From the NCBI RefSeq assembly GCF_020667845.1, contig NZ_JAFMPQ010000021.1, positions 1-64,000 on the forward strand: a stretch of 64,000 nt of DNA, read 5' to 3'. This document shows, in pieces, positions 1 to 8,114 of this stretch (position 1 is its first letter; each line of letters starts with the position of its first letter). The translations under genes were made by a program, and so were the position numbers. This stretch comes from Cognatishimia sp. F0-27 (lineage in GTDB: Bacteria; Pseudomonadota; Alphaproteobacteria; Rhodobacterales; Rhodobacteraceae). The notes beneath the pieces were generated by a model, which ran no database searches, had not been told where the DNA came from, and worked only from the letters and a program-made list of their open reading frames with translations.

Positions 1-19
1 CAAAACCCACAAGTCATGC

Positions 20-63
20 GCATGCAATGTGCATGTCATGTGCATGGATTATGCATGCACCAA
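20..63. repeat. 11-bp direct repeats (GCATG iterons), cluster 1
   Basis: The motif GCAT recurs at 20, 31, 42 and 53, an exact 11-bp period, roughly one turn of the DNA helix. The units share a GCATG core followed by a less conserved T-rich tail. The cluster lies beyond the 3' end of the indolepyruvate oxidoreductase gene, so it may be upstream of a gene outside the window. A second cluster of the same design lies at 62421-62464. Function unknown; helically phased repeats usually indicate cooperative protein binding on one face of the DNA. Confidence 0.7.
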
Positions 64-91
64 AGGCGCGGGCGTCCCGCCCCGCGCGCCG

Positions 92-3000
92 CTATTCCGC
101 TGCCTTGGCGAGACCGGTCTTTCCTGCACGTAAGACGGAGAGGATCTCTTCGCGCCGCTTGGCGGCCTTGGCCTCATTTGCAGCCTTGACGGGCCCAAAT
201 CCGCGGATTTCGAGCGGCAATGCCGCCAGCGCCACAAGGGCATCCGCATCCACCGTGTCCGCGCGGGGCAGCCACGCCGCCATATCCGCTTCGTATTGGC
301 GGATCAAAGCGCGTTCCATCCGCCGTTCCTCGGTGCGCCCGAACGGGTCAAACCACGTTCCCCGAAGCGCCTTGAGCCGAGCCAGGATCTTGAAATTCCT
401 CACCATTCCCTCACCGAACCCCTTCTTGGCCGGGCGACCATCCGGGCCGGGCCTGGACAGGATCGGTGGCGCAAGGTGAAAGGTCATCTTGAAATCGCCC
501 TCGAACGCCGCTGACGCCTTGGCCCGCGTTTCAAGATGCAGCCGGGCAACCTCGTATTCGTCCTTGTAGGCCAGCAGCTTGTGATATCCCTTCGCAACGG
601 CGGCGCGAAGCCTCGGGTCGGAGACGCTGTCCACAAGCGCGCGGTAGCGCCTGGCGAGCCGGCGGGACTGGTACTTCACCAGGTGCTCCGCCCGGTATGC
701 AATTGACTCCTCGAGACTTTTTGGCATGGCGATGACGTTCGGCGCGACCAGTGCCGCGGCGTCTTGCGGATAAAGCACCGCCCAGCGGCCGATCTCGAAG
801 GCGCGCTGGTTTTTCTCCACCGCCGCTCCGTTCAGCGCAATCGCGGACTGGATCGCCTCGAGGGTCAGCGGCAACGCACCGCGCTGCCATGTCGCCCCGA
901 GGATCATCATGTTGGAAAAGATCGAGTCGCCCAGCGTCACCCGCGCCAGCTCGGAGGCATCGAACAGATCCAACCGATCCTGCAGCCGTGCCTCAAGCGC
1001 GAGCCGCAAACGATCGGTTGGCAGGGCAAACTCGGTATCGCGGGTAAAGGCGCCGGTGATGATTTCATGGCTGTTGACCACGGCCTTCGTCCGTCCGGTG
1101 GTCATCAGGCCCAGCGTCTTGGCACCGGCAGACACCACGAGATCCCCGCCGATCAGCGCGTCCGCCTCACCGGTCGCCACGCGTACCGCGCTGATATCAG
1201 ATGGCTTTTCAGCCAGCCGCAGGTGGATATGCACCGCGCCGCCCTTCTGGGCGAGCCCGGCCATTTCCATCATCGCGGCCCCTTTGCCGTCGATCTGGGC
1301 GGCCTGTGCCAGCACCGCGCCGATCGTCACCACACCGGTGCCGCCAACGCCGGTAATGACCACGTTATGTGTCCCCGCGATCGCCGGCAGCGCGGGCATC
1401 GGCAGGTCCGGCAGTTCAAGGGAGGCCGTCGCGGCCTTTTTCGGCACGGCACCTTCCAATGTCACGAAAGACGGGCAGAACCCCTTGAGGCAGGAAAAAT
1501 CCTTGTTGCAACTGGATTGGTCGATCGCACGTTTGCGGCCAAGTTCGGTCTCGACCGGCACGATGGACACGCAATTGGACTGCACACCGCAATCGCCACA
1601 GCCTTCACAGACATCCGTGTTGATGAACACCCGCTTGTCCGGGTCCGGAAACTGGCCCCGCTTGCGGCGACGCCGCTTCTCCGCCGCGCAGGTCTGGACA
1701 TAGACAATGACCGAGACCCCGTCGATCTGCGTGCAGCGCTTTTGAACCGCATCAAGCTCGGCGCGCTCGAAGGTTTCGACCTCTTTCGGGATGGCCGCAA
1801 AATCCACGTCTTCCTTCTCGTCATAGACGAGGAAGACATGCGCCGCCCCCATCGCGCGCATCTCCGCCACGATGCGCTGCGGTGTCAGGCCGCCCTCGTT
1901 CTTCTGGCCGCCCGTCATGGCCACGGCATCATTGAAGAGGATCTTGTAGGTCATCTTCGTGCCCGCCGCGATGGCCGCACGGATCGCCTGCACCCCGGAG
2001 TGGTTATAGGTGCCATCGCCGATATTCTGGAACACGTGGTCCCGCGTCGAAAAAAGCGACTCCCCGATCCAGTTCGCGCCTTCGCCGCCCATATGTGTAA
2101 AGCCGGTCGTCTCGCGGTCCATCCATTGCGCCATGTAGTGACAGCCGATCCCGGCATAGGCCCGGCTGCCCTCCGGCACCTTGGTGGATGTGTTGTGCGG
2201 ACAACCGGAGCAGAAATACGGCGTGCGCGCGGCAATCTCCTCGGCATTGTCGGCACGGGTCGCTTCGGCAATCTGCGCCAGACCGGCCTTGAGCCGATCC
2301 GTGCCGCAGCCCTCTTCAATGAGGATCCCGCCCAGTTTTTCAGCAATCAGGATTGGGTCCAGCGCACCGCGCGTCGGGAAAAGCTCTTCGCGGTGCAGGC
2401 CGCCCGATCCGCCCTTGTACCAGCCATAGACGCGCCGACCGTGCCGATCGTCAAAGATCGCCTCCTTGATCTGCACTTCGATCAGCTTGCGCTTTTCCTC
2501 CACCACCACGATGAGGTCGAGCCCTTCGGCCCATGCGGTGAATCCTTTCATGTCGAGCGGGAAGGTCTGGCCAACCTTGTAGGTCGTAACCCCGACCCGC
2601 TCGCACGTCTCCGCGTCGAGCCCCAGCAATGACATCGCATGCAGCAGGTCGAGCCAGTTCTTGCCCGCCGCCACAAAACCGATGCGCGCACCGGGCTTGC
2701 CATGCATCCGCTTGTCCATCCGGTTGGCGTGGCTGAAGGCTTCGGCGGCATAACGCTTGTGGTCGATCATGCGCGTTTCCTGCGCATGCGGCGTATCGAT
2801 CAGGCGAATGTTCAGCCCTCCCTCGGGCATCTCGAACTCGGGCGTGACAAGCGTCATGCGGTCCGGACGCCCGTCGACCACGGCGGTCGCCTCGACCGTG
2901 TCCTTCATCGTCTTCAATCCGACCCAAAGCCCGGAAAACCGAGACAAACCATAGGCATACACGCCGTAATCCAGGATCTCCTGCACCCCGGCCGGAGAGA

Positions 3001-3511
3001 CGACAGGTATGTAGGCATCGACCATCGCCCATTCGGATTGGTGCAGAACGGTCGAACTTTCGCCGGTATGGTCGTCGCCCATTGCCATGATGACACCGCC
3101 ATGCGGCGACGTGCCGGCCATATTGGCATGGCGCATCACGTCACCGGAGCGATCCACGCCCGGCCCCTTGCCATACCAGAGCCCGAAAACCCCGTCGAAC
3201 CGTCCTTCGCCGCGCAGCTCGGCTTGCTGGGCACCCCAGAGCGCCGTGGCGGCGAGATCCTCGTTCAGCCCCTCTCGGAACGTGACGTCAGACGCACGCA
3301 GGAACTTTTCCGCCCGCGCCATCTGCAAGTCGACAGCCCCCAACGGAGAGCCGCGATAGCCGGTGACAAAACCCGCTGTGTTGCGCCCTTCGACAGTGTC
3401 ACGCGCTTTCTGGATCAGCATCAGCCGCACCAGCGCCTGCGTCCCGTTGAGCAGCACCGTGTCTTTCGACAGGTCGAACCGGTCGTTCAGTGAAATCTGC
3501 GGCTTGCTCAT
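92..3511 (-). CDS. Indolepyruvate ferredoxin oxidoreductase, fused alpha-gamma type
   Basis: This 1139-residue cytoplasmic enzyme should oxidatively decarboxylate aryl 2-oxoacids such as indolepyruvate to the acyl-CoA, passing electrons to ferredoxin. It belongs to the long single-chain form found in aerobic proteobacteria. Seen in order: an N-terminal pyruvate:ferredoxin-oxidoreductase-like region, a thiamine diphosphate motif (GDGTYNHSG, about residues 498-506), a Cys-rich iron-sulfur segment (CEGCGDC at about 635 and further cysteines to about 680), a GVGGTGV gamma-subunit motif (about 721-727), and a C-terminal region typical of the family. The ATG at 3511 is preceded by GGGGAGGG. It diverges from a LysR regulator, with an AGGTCA-N7-TGACCT palindrome between them, so regulation from that site is plausible. 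Family assignment is firm; the exact 2-oxoacid is inferred. Confidence 0.93.
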   Translation of the reverse strand: MSKPQISLNDRFDLSKDTVLLNGTQALVRLMLIQKARDTVEGRNTAGFVTGYRGSPLGAVDLQMARAEKFLRASDVTFREGLNEDLAATALWGAQQAELRGEGRFDGVFGLWYGKGPGVDRSGDVMRHANMAGTSPHGGVIMAMGDDHTGESSTVLHQSEWAMVDAYIPVVSPAGVQEILDYGVYAYGLSRFSGLWVGLKTMKDTVEATAVVDGRPDRMTLVTPEFEMPEGGLNIRLIDTPHAQETRMIDHKRYAAEAFSHANRMDKRMHGKPGARIGFVAAGKNWLDLLHAMSLLGLDAETCERVGVTTYKVGQTFPLDMKGFTAWAEGLDLIVVVEEKRKLIEVQIKEAIFDDRHGRRVYGWYKGGSGGLHREELFPTRGALDPILIAEKLGGILIEEGCGTDRLKAGLAQIAEATRADNAEEIAARTPYFCSGCPHNTSTKVPEGSRAYAGIGCHYMAQWMDRETTGFTHMGGEGANWIGESLFSTRDHVFQNIGDGTYNHSGVQAIRAAIAAGTKMTYKILFNDAVAMTGGQKNEGGLTPQRIVAEMRAMGAAHVFLVYDEKEDVDFAAIPKEVETFERAELDAVQKRCTQIDGVSVIVYVQTCAAEKRRRRKRGQFPDPDKRVFINTDVCEGCGDCGVQSNCVSIVPVETELGRKRAIDQSSCNKDFSCLKGFCPSFVTLEGAVPKKAATASLELPDLPMPALPAIAGTHNVVITGVGGTGVVTIGAVLAQAAQIDGKGAAMMEMAGLAQKGGAVHIHLRLAEKPSDISAVRVATGEADALIGGDLVVSAGAKTLGLMTTGRTKAVVNSHEIITGAFTRDTEFALPTDRLRLALEARLQDRLDLFDASELARVTLGDSIFSNMMILGATWQRGALPLTLEAIQSAIALNGAAVEKNQRAFEIGRWAVLYPQDAAALVAPNVIAMPKSLEESIAYRAEHLVKYQSRRLARRYRALVDSVSDPRLRAAVAKGYHKLLAYKDEYEVARLHLETRAKASAAFEGDFKMTFHLAPPILSRPGPDGRPAKKGFGEGMVRNFKILARLKALRGTWFDPFGRTEERRMERALIRQYEADMAAWLPRADTVDADALVALAALPLEIRGFGPVKAANEAKAAKRREEILSVLRAGKTGLAKAAE

Positions 3512-3557
3512 GGACGCCCTCCCCGCGCAAATGATCCTTGCAGTCTAGCAGAATAGT

Positions 3558-3576
3558 AGGTCATAATTGTTGACCT
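3558..3576. promoter_or_regulatory. Palindromic candidate operator between the oxidoreductase and lsrB-like genes
   Basis: AGGTCA and TGACCT form a perfect inverted repeat separated by 7 AT-rich bases, in the 161-bp divergent intergenic region. The right arm includes TTGACC, which could also serve as a -35 element for the rightward gene. The size suits a dimeric regulator, either the adjacent LysR protein or another one. Seen directly; the binding protein is unknown. Confidence 0.5.
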
Positions 3577-3672
3577 TGATAGTGTTTTTTGCGGAACATT
3601 CACACAGTTGTGCAAACTGGATGTAACGCCGAAAAGATATGTCGTTTAAGATGTTGCGTGAGACAGGACCGG

Positions 3673-4584
3673 ATGAGCATGGACTGGGACAAGCTAAGAA
3701 TATTTCACGCCGTTGCCGATGCAGGCAGTCTCACCCATGCCGGTGATGCGCTGCACCTGTCGCAATCAGCGGTATCGCGACAGATCCGTGGCCTTGAGGA
3801 GAGCCTCAACACGATCCTGTTCCACCGCCATGCGCGTGGGCTGATTCTCACCGAGCAGGGGGAACTGCTCTTCGATGCGACAAAGTCGATGATCAAGCGC
3901 ATCGACGCCGCCACCGCGCGCATCCGGGACAGCGAAGAGGAAGTGTTTGGCGAGTTGCGCGTCACCACCACTTACGGGTTTGGCGCCTTGTGGCTGGCTC
4001 CGCGCCTGACGAAGCTCTACGAGATCTATCCCGATCTCAACATCGACCTGATGCTCGAGGAACGGCTGCTGGACCTGCCGATGCGAGAGGCCGATGTGGC
4101 CATCCGCATGAAAGAGCCAAGCCAGGCCGATCTGATCCGCAAGCGGCTGATGTCGATCCGCATGCGCCTCTATGCCTCCCCGGCCTATCTAGCCGAACGG
4201 GGCGAGCCCAAGGATGTCGCGGATATCCGCAATCATCGGTTGATCTCCCAGAATCCTCGCTCGGCGCAGGTCACGGCCGGTATGCAACTGGTCCAGGAAC
4301 TGATGACCTTCGACATCGATCAGACACTGACCGTGAACAATTATTTCGGCGTGCTTCAGGCGGTGATCTCCAATCTTGGGATCGGGGTGCTGCCGGATTA
4401 CATCCTTGAGGATTTTCCAAACGTGCAGCGTGTTCTCCCGGATGTTGAGTCAAACGAAGTGCCTGTTTTCCTTGCCTATCCCGAAGAATTGCGCCACTCT
4501 AAAAGGATCGCGGCCTTTCGCGATTTCGTCGAACAGGAGATCATTGCCCACCGTCGCCAACGCCGCGCCATGGGTGCTGACTGA
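3673..4584 (+). CDS. LysR-type regulator, LsrB/VtlR-like
   Basis: This 303-residue LysR-type transcription factor has an N-terminal winged helix-turn-helix (about residues 1-62) and a substrate-binding effector domain (about 90-295). The opening DWDKLRIFHAVADAGS and the run LFHRHARGLILTEQGE closely match what I recall of Sinorhizobium LsrB and Brucella/Agrobacterium VtlR, which control envelope and redox genes and activate the AbcR sRNAs. I chose ATG 3673 because homology begins at MSMDWDKL; the open frame reaches back to 3589 without homology. It diverges from the indolepyruvate oxidoreductase, and a probable sRNA follows 150 bp downstream, which strengthens the LsrB/VtlR reading. A generic GcvA-like regulator is the alternative. 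Confidence 0.85.
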   Translation: MSMDWDKLRIFHAVADAGSLTHAGDALHLSQSAVSRQIRGLEESLNTILFHRHARGLILTEQGELLFDATKSMIKRIDAATARIRDSEEEVFGELRVTTTYGFGALWLAPRLTKLYEIYPDLNIDLMLEERLLDLPMREADVAIRMKEPSQADLIRKRLMSIRMRLYASPAYLAERGEPKDVADIRNHRLISQNPRSAQVTAGMQLVQELMTFDIDQTLTVNNYFGVLQAVISNLGIGVLPDYILEDFPNVQRVLPDVESNEVPVFLAYPEELRHSKRIAAFRDFVEQEIIAHRRQRRAMGAD

Positions 4585-4645
4585 AGCTTCCCTCCCCCGT
4601 CCCAACCTTTGGATTTCGAGCCTGTCACCAGCGGTGCAGCCCTGT

Positions 4646-4666
4646 GGTATGCATATCACGCATACC
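4646..4666. promoter_or_regulatory. Perfect 7+7 palindrome upstream of the candidate sRNA
   Basis: GGTATGC and GCATACC form a perfect inverted repeat around 7 bases. The site contains a T-N11-A LysR box (T at 4650, A at 4662). It sits about 75 bp before the likely sRNA start and just after the LysR gene, where a LysR activator of the sRNA would bind. Seen directly; the role is inferred. Confidence 0.5.
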
Positions 4667-4732
4667 GGGAATGCTGCGGGCGCGGTATGATTTGTCTTGA
4701 ACGACTCAATCTTGATGACATATTTGGCATAT

Positions 4733-4812
4733 GTCGCTGACGTGCCTAACGGTGCATCACTGGCATACCTCCCTGTTGGACTTCGGCCGAGCTTTTGCTC
4801 GGCCTTTTTTTT
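4733..4812 (+). ncRNA. Candidate AbcR-like trans-acting sRNA
   Basis: This roughly 80-nt segment has the layout of a Hfq-dependent regulatory RNA. It has a 5' stem-loop (TGCC paired with GGCA around a short inner hairpin), a single-stranded pyrimidine-rich stretch (ACCTCCCT) complementary to Shine-Dalgarno sequences, and a strong terminator with eight T residues. It lies just 3' of an LsrB/VtlR-like LysR gene. In Sinorhizobium the AbcR1/AbcR2 sRNAs sit next to lsrB (from memory), so synteny supports an AbcR-type RNA. Only one copy is seen. The 5' end is estimated; a weak TTGAAC at 4697 could be the -35. No open reading frame explains the segment. Confidence 0.55.
4785..4812 (+). terminator. 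Rho-independent terminator of the candidate sRNA
   Basis: An 8-bp GC-rich stem (GGCCGAGC with GCTCGGCC), a TTTT loop and eight consecutive T residues. This is the strongest intrinsic terminator in the window. It lies 200 bp past the LysR stop codon, which fits an independent short transcript better than simple termination of the LysR gene. Confidence 0.93.
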
Positions 4813-4942
4813 GCGCTGTGACGTGGACTTAACCCGTGCCTGCGGCGCGGGCCGTCTGACACGTCGTTTTGCCGGGCGCCTTGCCACGCACTCTGCCCTG
4901 CTGCCGCAACAGGGTCGGCGGCACACGCTGCATTGCAGCACG

Positions 4943-5734
4943 TTACAGGGAATCACAACCGTGAGGTGAAACCTCCGCGCCGAGACCATACCTCGTCCAG
5001 AGCGCCCCGAGATCGCTCCGCCGCTCTGCTATCCCGGCGGTTTCGAACATATGCCAGATCAGAACCTGATTGGAGGAGAGCACGGGCAGTCCGAGTTCTG
5101 CTTCAAGCGGGGCGATCACGTCAAACGTGCGCAGATTGGTGCAGGACAAGAAGACCGCGTCGACACCGCCTTGCCCGGCCACATGGCGCACCGCGCCGGC
5201 CAGAGATGGCGCGTCAATCCGCGCGACGCGGGTTTCCTCCGCCTCCTCGAAGCTGGCCAGAACCGGGGTCGCGATGCCCTGCCCTTTCAATGCCCCCCGC
5301 AGCCCTTCGGACACCGTGGCCACATAGGGCGTCACCAGCCCGAGGCGGCGCAGGCCCAATGCCCGACACGCCGCGACCAGCGCGGAAAGCGGGTCGGTCA
5401 CTGCGCGGGTCATCCGGCCGGTGCGCACAAGCGTGGCCACCTGCTCGGTGCCGATCAGGGCCGACGCGGAGGTGCAGCCATACCCGATGCAGTCAAAGGC
5501 CACCCGCGGCGGCAAGAGCCCCGCGGCCCCGGAGATATGCTGTTCCATGGCAGCGAGGGTCTCGCTGCTGACCTCCGTGGAAGACGGAATGCGGGTCACA
5601 TAAAGCGCGACGCCCTCGGCGGGCAGCACGCGGCGGAAATCGGCTTCGAGGGTCTCATCGGAGCGCAACACCACCAGCCCGAGATTGGCCCTGTGCCCCA
5701 AGGGCGGAGCGAGGGTGTAAGACAGCGCCCCCAT
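4943..5734 (-). CDS. Asp/Glu racemase-superfamily protein (maleate isomerase / EutA-like)
   Basis: 263 residues. Two catalytic-type cysteines are in the expected contexts, Cys87 in GYGCTSAS and Cys198 in FLSCTNLRTF, as in maleate cis-trans isomerase, arylmalonate decarboxylase and EutA. The enzyme would isomerise, racemise or decarboxylate a small dicarboxylate or amino acid in the cytoplasm. Its ATG overlaps the stop of the M24 peptidase gene as TGATG, so the two are translationally coupled. It is the last gene of a three-gene operon with a PLP ammonia-lyase-like gene. The trio mirrors eutB-eutD-eutA of ectoine use, but no other eut/doe genes are here, so the substrate is uncertain. Confidence 0.75.
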   Translation of the reverse strand: MGALSYTLAPPLGHRANLGLVVLRSDETLEADFRRVLPAEGVALYVTRIPSSTEVSSETLAAMEQHISGAAGLLPPRVAFDCIGYGCTSASALIGTEQVATLVRTGRMTRAVTDPLSALVAACRALGLRRLGLVTPYVATVSEGLRGALKGQGIATPVLASFEEAEETRVARIDAPSLAGAVRHVAGQGGVDAVFLSCTNLRTFDVIAPLEAELGLPVLSSNQVLIWHMFETAGIAERRSDLGALWTRYGLGAEVSPHGCDSL

Positions 5735-6867
5735 CAGAGCCTCGGCAAGTCGCGCGAGGCGGCCGGAGACAGCAGCCGTGCGCCGGTTTCCGTGATCACG
5801 ATGTTTTCCTCATGAACGAGCGAGGCGCCCTCCGCAACAGCGACCGCAGGCTCAAGCGTCAGCACCATGCCCGGCTCCAGAACGGTCTCGTCGGCGGCAA
5901 TCAGTGAAAGCCCCTCCGTCAATTGCATGCCAAGCCCGTGACCAAGCCGTCCGCCGGTCGTCCCGCAGATGGCATTCATCGCAGACCAAAGATCACAGGC
6001 CCGCGCACCCGGTCGCGCCGCCGCAAGTCCGGCGTCGGAGGCCTCGATCAGTCGATGCCAGGCGCTTTGGACACGCCGGTCCGGCCTGCCCATGGCAAAG
6101 TTGCGGTCATAATCACAGAAATACCCGCCGTGGGTCAGCCCGGTGTCGAGCATCAGCACGTCCCCGTCCACAAGCGGAGCGTCGGTCGCCGGTGATATCA
6201 CGTCGTCATAGCCCAGAGGCCCGGCGCCTCCCGCGAGATAGCGCACGTCATCCGCCCCTTCCTCAAGGCAGAGCCGCTGGAAATCCCGGAACACCGCGGC
6301 AAGGCTGCGCCCGGGCCGCGCGATCTCGCCAACACGGGCAAAGGCGCGCCCGCCGATGGCACAGGCGGTTTCGATACGGGCTATCTCCGCCGCTGACTTG
6401 ACCGCGCGCAGCCCTGCCATGATGCCCGCATCGGGGACCACGGTTGCGGGCGCGATCGCGGCTTCCACCCGGCGGAAATCGACCAATGGCATGCGCAGCT
6501 GCGACTCCGGGCCCATGGGCATCCCGATCCGCCCGCCCCCGGCCACCGACCGCAGCGTCTCCACCAATAACGAGACCCCGTCATCTCCGGGCTGCGGGGC
6601 GTCCCATGCGCGGATGTCGCTGATCCAGCCGCGCGCCATCAGCGGCGCGCCAATGGCCGGAATCACCGCAATCGGATCGCCAGCCGCGGGGATCACAACG
6701 AACCACGGGCGCGACGGGCTTTCCCAGAACCGGGTGAGGAACCCGGTGACATAGCGGATCTCGGGCTCCGTGGTGAGCAGGATCGCAGCCAGCCCGTGCT
6801 CGGCCATGCGCCTCTGTGCGCGCGCCACACGCGCCCGGAACTCTTCGGGTGCGAAATCCCCGGCCAT
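5734..6867 (-). CDS. M24-family metallopeptidase (Xaa-Pro peptidase / DoeA-EutD-like)
   Basis: 377 residues in the creatinase/aminopeptidase P fold: an N-terminal creatinase-like domain (about 1-135) and a C-terminal pita-bread domain. All five metal ligands appear present: Asp241 (MLDTG), Asp252 (CDYDRN), His310 (GHGLG), Glu339 (TLEPAV) and Glu354 (HEENIV). The fold hydrolyses Xaa-Pro bonds, creatine or ectoine-type rings. Given its position between a PLP lyase and a racemase-like gene, it more likely opens or deacylates a small amino-acid derivative than processes peptides. An in-frame GTG at 6870 precedes the ATG used. The 3' end overlaps the next gene by one base; the upstream gene ends 46 bp away. 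Confidence 0.78.
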   Translation of the reverse strand: MAGDFAPEEFRARVARAQRRMAEHGLAAILLTTEPEIRYVTGFLTRFWESPSRPWFVVIPAAGDPIAVIPAIGAPLMARGWISDIRAWDAPQPGDDGVSLLVETLRSVAGGGRIGMPMGPESQLRMPLVDFRRVEAAIAPATVVPDAGIMAGLRAVKSAAEIARIETACAIGGRAFARVGEIARPGRSLAAVFRDFQRLCLEEGADDVRYLAGGAGPLGYDDVISPATDAPLVDGDVLMLDTGLTHGGYFCDYDRNFAMGRPDRRVQSAWHRLIEASDAGLAAARPGARACDLWSAMNAICGTTGGRLGHGLGMQLTEGLSLIAADETVLEPGMVLTLEPAVAVAEGASLVHEENIVITETGARLLSPAASRDLPRL

Positions 6868-6913
6868 CACGCCCGCCCGCCGTGTATCGCGGGCGAGCCG
6901 CTGTGGCGGCGCG

Positions 6914-7957
6914 TCACGAAGCGGCCTCTTCGCTGAGGATCACCAGCACGCGCGCGTCTTCGGAAAGACCAAGCGCGCCCGGATTGTAGAGCGCGGCAGC
7001 AAAGCCCGCCGCACCCGACGGGGTGGAGCCAAGCCCCGCCGCCGCCAGCACAGGCAACGCCGCGGCGGCCTCGTCCTCCGTGATCAACGCGAACGCATCG
7101 GCATCCCGAGCCAGCCCCGCCAGCGCGATCTGAGACGCCGTCTTGCAATCGAGCCGGCCCATCTCCGACACCGGACCTTCCGTGTCCACCAAGGCGCCCG
7201 CATCGATGGCGGCAAAGAGCGCCGGCGCGGCGGTCGGCTCCACAACGATGATCCGCACTGCGTCCCCCCAAACCGCGCGCAGATGCGTGGCCACCGCTGC
7301 CGCCATGCCGCCCACCCCGGCCTGCAACAGCACATGGGTCGGTGCCGACATGGCATCGGTCACCTCGGCGGCAAGCTGAAGATAGCCCTCCATCAGCCGA
7401 TGCGGCAGCGCGTGGTAGCCCTCCCACGAGCTATCGGACAGCAATGTCCAACCATGGGTTTGCGCGGCGCGCTCAGCGGCCTGCATGCTGGCCTCGTACT
7501 GCGCGCCCTCCCGCACGACTTGCGCGCCCTTGGCGCGGAGCCGCGCCGCAAAGCTCTCCGGCACGGTCTGTGACAGGTAAACCACGGCGCGCGCCCCGAA
7601 AATCTGCGCCCCGGCGGCAACCGAAAGGCCGTGATTGCCCGCGCTCGCGGTGACATAGGTGCGCCCGGCAAGCGCGGTATCATGGGCACCGCCCGCCTGT
7701 TCGGCTTCATGGGCAATGACATAGGCCGCGCCAAGCGCCTTGAAGCTGCCAAGCCCCATGCGCGCGCGCTCATCCTTGACATGCACCGTGCTCACCCCGA
7801 TGCGCGCCGCAAGGTCCGGCCTGTCATGCAAAACCGTGACCGCATGTGCCGGGCATCGTGCCAGAAGGGCTGCCGGCGCGGCGGCGTCCCGGCTCGGGAG
7901 CGGCACGTCCGGCATCGACAGGCCCGTTCCCCGCCACGGGTTTTCCATGATCTGCAT
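6914..7957 (-). CDS. PLP-dependent lyase, diaminopropionate ammonia-lyase-like
   Basis: A 347-residue fold-type II PLP enzyme. The Schiff-base lysine is about Lys73 in GSFKALGAAY. A phosphate/substrate loop TASAGNHGL follows, then DSSWEGY and VLLQAGVGGM, which recall 2,3-diaminopropionate ammonia-lyase (DpaL) rather than ordinary threonine dehydratase. It would eliminate ammonia from a 2,3-diamino acid, serine/threonine or a hydroxyectoine breakdown product. I chose ATG 7957 because AGGGGCGCGG precedes it; ATG 7984 and GTG 7993 are alternatives. It is the first gene of the operon with the M24 peptidase and racemase-like genes. EutB is the main alternative. Confidence 0.72.
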   Translation of the reverse strand: MQIMENPWRGTGLSMPDVPLPSRDAAAPAALLARCPAHAVTVLHDRPDLAARIGVSTVHVKDERARMGLGSFKALGAAYVIAHEAEQAGGAHDTALAGRTYVTASAGNHGLSVAAGAQIFGARAVVYLSQTVPESFAARLRAKGAQVVREGAQYEASMQAAERAAQTHGWTLLSDSSWEGYHALPHRLMEGYLQLAAEVTDAMSAPTHVLLQAGVGGMAAAVATHLRAVWGDAVRIIVVEPTAAPALFAAIDAGALVDTEGPVSEMGRLDCKTASQIALAGLARDADAFALITEDEAAAALPVLAAAGLGSTPSGAAGFAAALYNPGALGLSEDARVLVILSEEAAS

Positions 7958-8114
7958 CCGCGCCCCTATTGTCGAATTGCCCATCTGCCTCACGCAGGGG
8001 AACCGCTTTCGGCGGGCCGGTCAATGCATTTTTCCCTCCGCCGCGCGCCGCGCCGTTGCTCCCCGTCACAGGCTACAGTAAAGACCGTCGCAATCGCCCC
8101 GAGGGAGCCAAGAC

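Noticed and set aside
764-2632. Long plus-strand frame opposite the indolepyruvate oxidoreductase gene
   Set aside because: It is an antisense shadow of a well-conserved gene with strong homology; its composition is His/Arg-rich and no family features are seen.
5734-6867. Calling the M24 gene ectoine hydrolase (DoeA/EutD)
   Set aside because: Fold and ligands fit, but so do Xaa-Pro peptidases; no doeB or ectoine transporter is adjacent, so only a family-level name is given.
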